Source of the DNA: Brevibacillus panacihumi
Lineage (GTDB): Bacteria > Bacillota > Bacilli > Brevibacillales > Brevibacillaceae
NCBI RefSeq assembly: GCF_003710985.1
Contig: NZ_RHHT01000029.1
Coordinates: forward strand, 59,870 to 123,869
Direction of reading: 5' to 3'
DNA: 64,000 nucleotides
A program made the position numbers and the translations under genes. The notes under the pieces were generated by a model that was given only the letters and a program-made list of their open reading frames with translations, was not told the origin of the DNA and made no database searches. Every line of letters begins with the position of its first letter. The first letter of the stretch is position 1. Positions 61,393-64,000 of the stretch are shown piece after piece.

Positions 61393-61604
61393 CCCTTCCT
61401 TTTCTCCCGTCCACTTTCATCGTATCACAGTTTGCCATTCACTGACATCCAACAATCTGGTCTGCAAACACTTTTGGTCTTTTCCTGGATTTGTCCAATT
61501 GTGCCGGGAAAATTGAGCGACATTTTTCGCAATCTTAACGGATGAGCCTTATCTCCATCTGTTACAATAAACTCAGATGTGTACATAGAAAGGAATGGAT
61601 TTCT

Positions 61605-62084
61605 GTGGCAAATGACATTTTCGATAACTTTCCCTTGTGGGCTGCGCTTCTTGCCATAGGAATTGCGCAATTCATTAAAATTCCGCTGCATTTTTTCACG
61701 ACCAGGACGTGGATGTGGTCCTTGATGTTCAGCACAGGCGGCATGCCAAGCTCCCACTCCTCCGCCGTCACTGCACTCTCTACTGCAGTAGGGTTGCGGG
61801 AGGGCTTCGGCAGCAATATGTTCGCGATCTCCGCGATTTTAGGCGTCATCGTCATGTTTGATGCCGCTGGCGTTCGCCGTCACGCAGGGATGCAGGCCGT
61901 CGTGCTCAACAAGCTCGTAGAGGAATTCAATCATCTGCTGGAAGGCATGAAGACATTCAAAACACGTCCCAAGCAGGAAAAAGCCAAAAAGCTGAAGGAG
62001 CTTCTCGGTCATCAACCAATTGAAGTTTTGATCGGCGGCACACTGGGTGTCGTCATTGCTCTATTGGTCCACCCGCTTTTCTAG
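61605..62084 (+). CDS. Divergent PAP2-family membrane protein (DUF212)
   Basis: A 159-residue membrane protein with four to five helices (PLWAALLAIGIAQFIKIPLH, MFSTGGMPSSHSSAVTALST, AISAILGVIVMFDAAGVRRH). The PSSHS and DAAGVRRHAG motifs echo the phosphatase catalytic blocks of PAP2 enzymes (SRxxxxxHxxxD), in divergent form. Bacillus YuiD is a member. GTG start ten bases after AAAGGA. Function not established. Confidence 0.88.
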   Translation: MANDIFDNFPLWAALLAIGIAQFIKIPLHFFTTRTWMWSLMFSTGGMPSSHSSAVTALSTAVGLREGFGSNMFAISAILGVIVMFDAAGVRRHAGMQAVVLNKLVEEFNHLLEGMKTFKTRPKQEKAKKLKELLGHQPIEVLIGGTLGVVIALLVHPLF

Positions 62085-62108
62085 GATATGCCGATTGGAG
62101 GGAGACTC

Positions 62109-62888
62109 ATGCGCATTGTATCGATCTGCCCCAGCAATACGGAGATCTTGTATTACTTGGGATTGGGCGAGCAAATTGTCGGGCTGGACGACCATTCCGA
62201 TTGGCCCCAGTCCCTGCAGCATTTGCCCCGTGTAGGTCCTGATCTGACGATTGATATGAACCGCGTCGAAGCTTTGCGGCCCGATCTGGTGGTAGCTTCT
62301 CTCAGCGTTCCCGGCATGGAAGCTAATATTGCAGCCCTTCGCGAGCGGAATCTCCCTCACATCGTTCTCAATCCTTCCCGCATCTCCGAAATCACGGGAG
62401 ATATCAGGCTTGTCGGGGAAGCGACAGGAACGGTGCAACGAGCGGAACTTTTAGCTCGTCAATTTGACGAAAAAATCGCAAACATTCGGCAACGCTCCGC
62501 TACCTATGAAGAAAAACCAAAGCTGTACTGGGAGTGGTGGCCCAATCCGATCTACACACCCGGCGGCGAAAACTGGCTGACCGATGTCAGCGAGATCGTA
62601 GGCGCTGTAAATATCTTTGCCGACTATCCTGTAGCCAATGTCAAAGCGACCCGCGAGATGGTCCGGGATCGCGATCCGGATCACATCTGTGTCGTCTGGT
62701 GCGGCATCGAGCTTCGGCGCATCAAGCCAATGATGATTACAGAGCGGACAGAGTGGCAGGAAATGACCGCGATACGCAATAGCCGTGTTCATCTTCTGGA
62801 GGAAGGCCTCTACTGCCGTCCCTCTCCCCGAATTCTGGACGGGTTGGAAAAGCTTGAAGCCCTGATCCGGCATCCCCATGCGACATGA
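62109..62888 (+). CDS. Cobalamin-binding protein, BtuF-like
   Basis: A 259-residue Peripla_BP_2-type protein. Start MRIVSICPSNTEILYYLGLG and WWPNPIYTPGGENWLTDV fit the class annotated as cobalamin-binding or iron-cobalamin substrate-binding. It has no signal peptide, so it is probably cytoplasmic or otherwise anchored; such orphan BtuF-like proteins are common in Firmicutes and their ligand is not proved. GGAGG precedes the ATG at 62109. Confidence 0.82.
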   Translation: MRIVSICPSNTEILYYLGLGEQIVGLDDHSDWPQSLQHLPRVGPDLTIDMNRVEALRPDLVVASLSVPGMEANIAALRERNLPHIVLNPSRISEITGDIRLVGEATGTVQRAELLARQFDEKIANIRQRSATYEEKPKLYWEWWPNPIYTPGGENWLTDVSEIVGAVNIFADYPVANVKATREMVRDRDPDHICVVWCGIELRRIKPMMITERTEWQEMTAIRNSRVHLLEEGLYCRPSPRILDGLEKLEALIRHPHAT

Positions 62889-62933
62889 AAAAACGTTCAA
62901 GGCCCGTAGCTCGGGTTCCCTGAACGTTTTTTT
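62888..62933. terminator. Convergent bidirectional terminator
   Basis: AAAAAACGTTCA and TGAACGTTTTTTTT form a stem with A and T runs on both sides. Confidence 0.85.
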
Positions 62934-62942
62934 TGCTCTGCC

Positions 62943-63563
62943 TTATTCGACCGGATCGGCCATGGCGGCTACGCCTTTCTCATTGAGGGAATTGAGGAAG
63001 GCTTCCGTTACTTTGCCTTCTCCTCGTTTCACGACGTAGACGTCCACTGACTTTTTGCCCCACTGCTTGAATACATCCTGCTTCGTTTCAAAGTACAGGT
63101 CGATCTTGTTTCCTCGAATCGCTCCGCCTTTATCCGCAACGACACCATACCCATAGCCTGGTATGTACAGGATCGTACCCAGCGGGAAGACCCGCAGGTC
63201 AGCAGCGATGGTGGAGTAATCATCCCTTCTTACTTTGACACCTGAATAGGTAATCCCGTAGGACGGGTGTGACGGCGTTTTGCCGGTAGATTCAAAACCG
63301 GCGTAATACCCTGTCGCCACTACGCGCACTTTCGGATACTGTTCAAGCATCGTTTCTGTTTTATCTATCACCTGTGTAAGTGAGCTGGCGGATACTGTGC
63401 GCTTCTTGACGACCCGCTGACCTTCCTTGATTTCCTTGATTCCAAATGCAGAGTTGGCCCTCAATCCATCTCCGACTGCGTTATAGCCGTATCCGTCGCT
63501 GGCAAATCCGGTTAAAACCATGATTACGAGCACCAGGATACTGCTTATTCGCTTTCCATTCAT
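62943..63563 (-). CDS. Exported 3D-domain protein (YuiC/RpfB-type fold)
   Basis: A 206-residue secreted protein. Signal-like N-terminus [20 protein letters not shown], then a 100-residue 3D domain from about residue 80 ([58 protein letters not shown], where three conserved Asp give the name). This fold resembles MltA-type lytic transglycosylases, so cell-wall cleavage during growth or spore revival is likely. AGGAGG precedes the ATG. Confidence 0.9.
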   Translation of the reverse strand: MNGKRISSILVLVIMVLTGFASDGYGYNAVGDGLRANSAFGIKEIKEGQRVVKKRTVSASSLTQVIDKTETMLEQYPKVRVVATGYYAGFESTGKTPSHPSYGITYSGVKVRRDDYSTIAADLRVFPLGTILYIPGYGYGVVADKGGAIRGNKIDLYFETKQDVFKQWGKKSVDVYVVKRGEGKVTEAFLNSLNEKGVAAMADPVE

Positions 63564-63695
63564 TTTTTGATAAACCTCCTCTCGGTTCTAGTCATGTCCC
63601 GAGGAAGAGGAAAATATACACAAATTTTGATCTGTTATAGAAATATTCCGTTTTTTGTGGTCGATTGTGGGCTTCGTATAGGCTTTGGTGGTGGG

Positions 63696-63818
63696 GAGGA
63701 AAAAGGAGAAAACGCTCCGGGCGGGGTGGGATCTTTGCTGGGGGCGTCACTGGCCGCCTCCCACTCCAAAGGCGGAACCGCGGCCAAAAGCAGCCGGTTC
63801 GAAGAAGCGCATCAAGGT
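63696..63818. repeat. Palindromic dispersed repeat, copy 3 (interrupted)
   Basis: The first 123 bp of the repeat seen at 506-711 and 7676-7880 (GAGGAAAAAGGAGAA near the start, CCAAAGGCGGAACCGCGG, then the apical segment), but more diverged. Homology stops abruptly after ATCAAGGT, where the intron begins. The second half is expected beyond the window, on the far side of the insertion. Confidence 0.8.
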
Positions 63819-64000
63819 GTAGAGTAGAGAACTGACGCTTTCTGGCGACCGTTTGGTCGCCTTACTCCTATCAGTTCCCCCTCATCAAACCGTACGTGAG
63901 GTTCTCCCTCATACGGCTTTCCGATGTTCTTCTTTCCTTGGCATTCGGTTATCGCGTACGGCAAGCTTCACAAGAATTCCTCTTGTAGCTTTTGCTATCT
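63819..64000 (-). mobile_element. 3' end of a group II intron (domains V and VI)
   Basis: The minus strand carries a 34-nt domain V at 63887-63920 (AAAGCCGTATGAGG, GAGA tetraloop, ACCTCACGTACGGTTT): the AGC triad, a GNRA loop and the bulge between CGT and GG are all in place. Domain VI follows (GGGGGAACTGA ... TCAGTTCTCTAC) and the intron ends near 63819 in CTAC. The upstream part with any reverse transcriptase lies outside the window. It interrupts repeat copy 3. Confidence 0.88.

Overview
The window looks like a chromosome segment of a spore-forming, Gram-positive Paenibacillaceae-type Firmicute, most simply a Brevibacillus. Evidence: strong GGAGG ribosome sites with frequent GTG and TTG starts, a SpoVAC-SpoVAD-SpoVAE operon, YkoGH/PepSY, YmaF and DUF4183 families, a c-di-AMP riboswitch, and many lipoproteins. 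The genus is inferred from gene content only. No tRNA, rRNA or CRISPR array was seen. Layout: 1-0.4 kb, start of a peptide-binding lipoprotein. 0.8-4.3 kb, a four-gene osmoprotectant ABC operon on the minus strand behind a c-di-AMP riboswitch with its own terminator. 4.4-9 kb, an AEC carrier, a second peptide-binding lipoprotein and a D-cysteine desulfhydrase-like enzyme. 9-13.7 kb, a sporulation operon (DUF1657, DUF421-DUF1657 fusion, SpoVAC, SpoVAD, SpoVAE, a phosphatase lipoprotein) resembling the mobile spoVA2mob type. 13.8-16 kb, an ECF sigma/anti-sigma operon. 16.2-21 kb, an alcohol dehydrogenase broken by a one-base frameshift, a TetR regulator with palindromic operators, a ketosteroid-dehydrogenase-like flavoprotein and two tandem SRPBCC genes. 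21-24.5 kb, a stalk-domain glycosidase-like protein, exonuclease III and a second sigma/anti-sigma pair. 24.6-29.4 kb, a NEW3 surface protein with an ABC-2 exporter, then a BCCT betaine carrier. 29.4-33.8 kb, a YkoGHIJ-like two-component system with two PepSY proteins, then an AraC/GyrI-like regulator. 33.9-35.6 kb, an ABC exporter frameshifted at the switch histidine. 35.8-46.5 kb, a ten-gene minus-strand cluster (LacI regulator, ribokinase, amidotransferase-like protein, two M20 hydrolases, sugar ABC importer, BtpA/SgcQ-like protein, PfkB kinase) that reads as one uncharacterised catabolic pathway. 46.8-55.7 kb, a less conserved stretch of secreted and small proteins: stalk-domain proteins, DUF4183 pair, subtilase, YmaF, a 42-residue coiled coil, DUF6223, and a two-component system whose kinase has lost its N box. 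55.7-63.6 kb, a MocR regulator divergent from an EamA exporter, then housekeeping genes. Three copies of one roughly 206-bp palindromic repeat occur (0.5, 7.7 and 63.7 kb). Two intact copies differ by a compensatory base-pair change, so the fold appears to be maintained; the third is interrupted by the 3' end of a group II intron that runs off the window. The strongest leads for something undescribed are this repeat family and the LacI-headed M20/BtpA/kinase operon.
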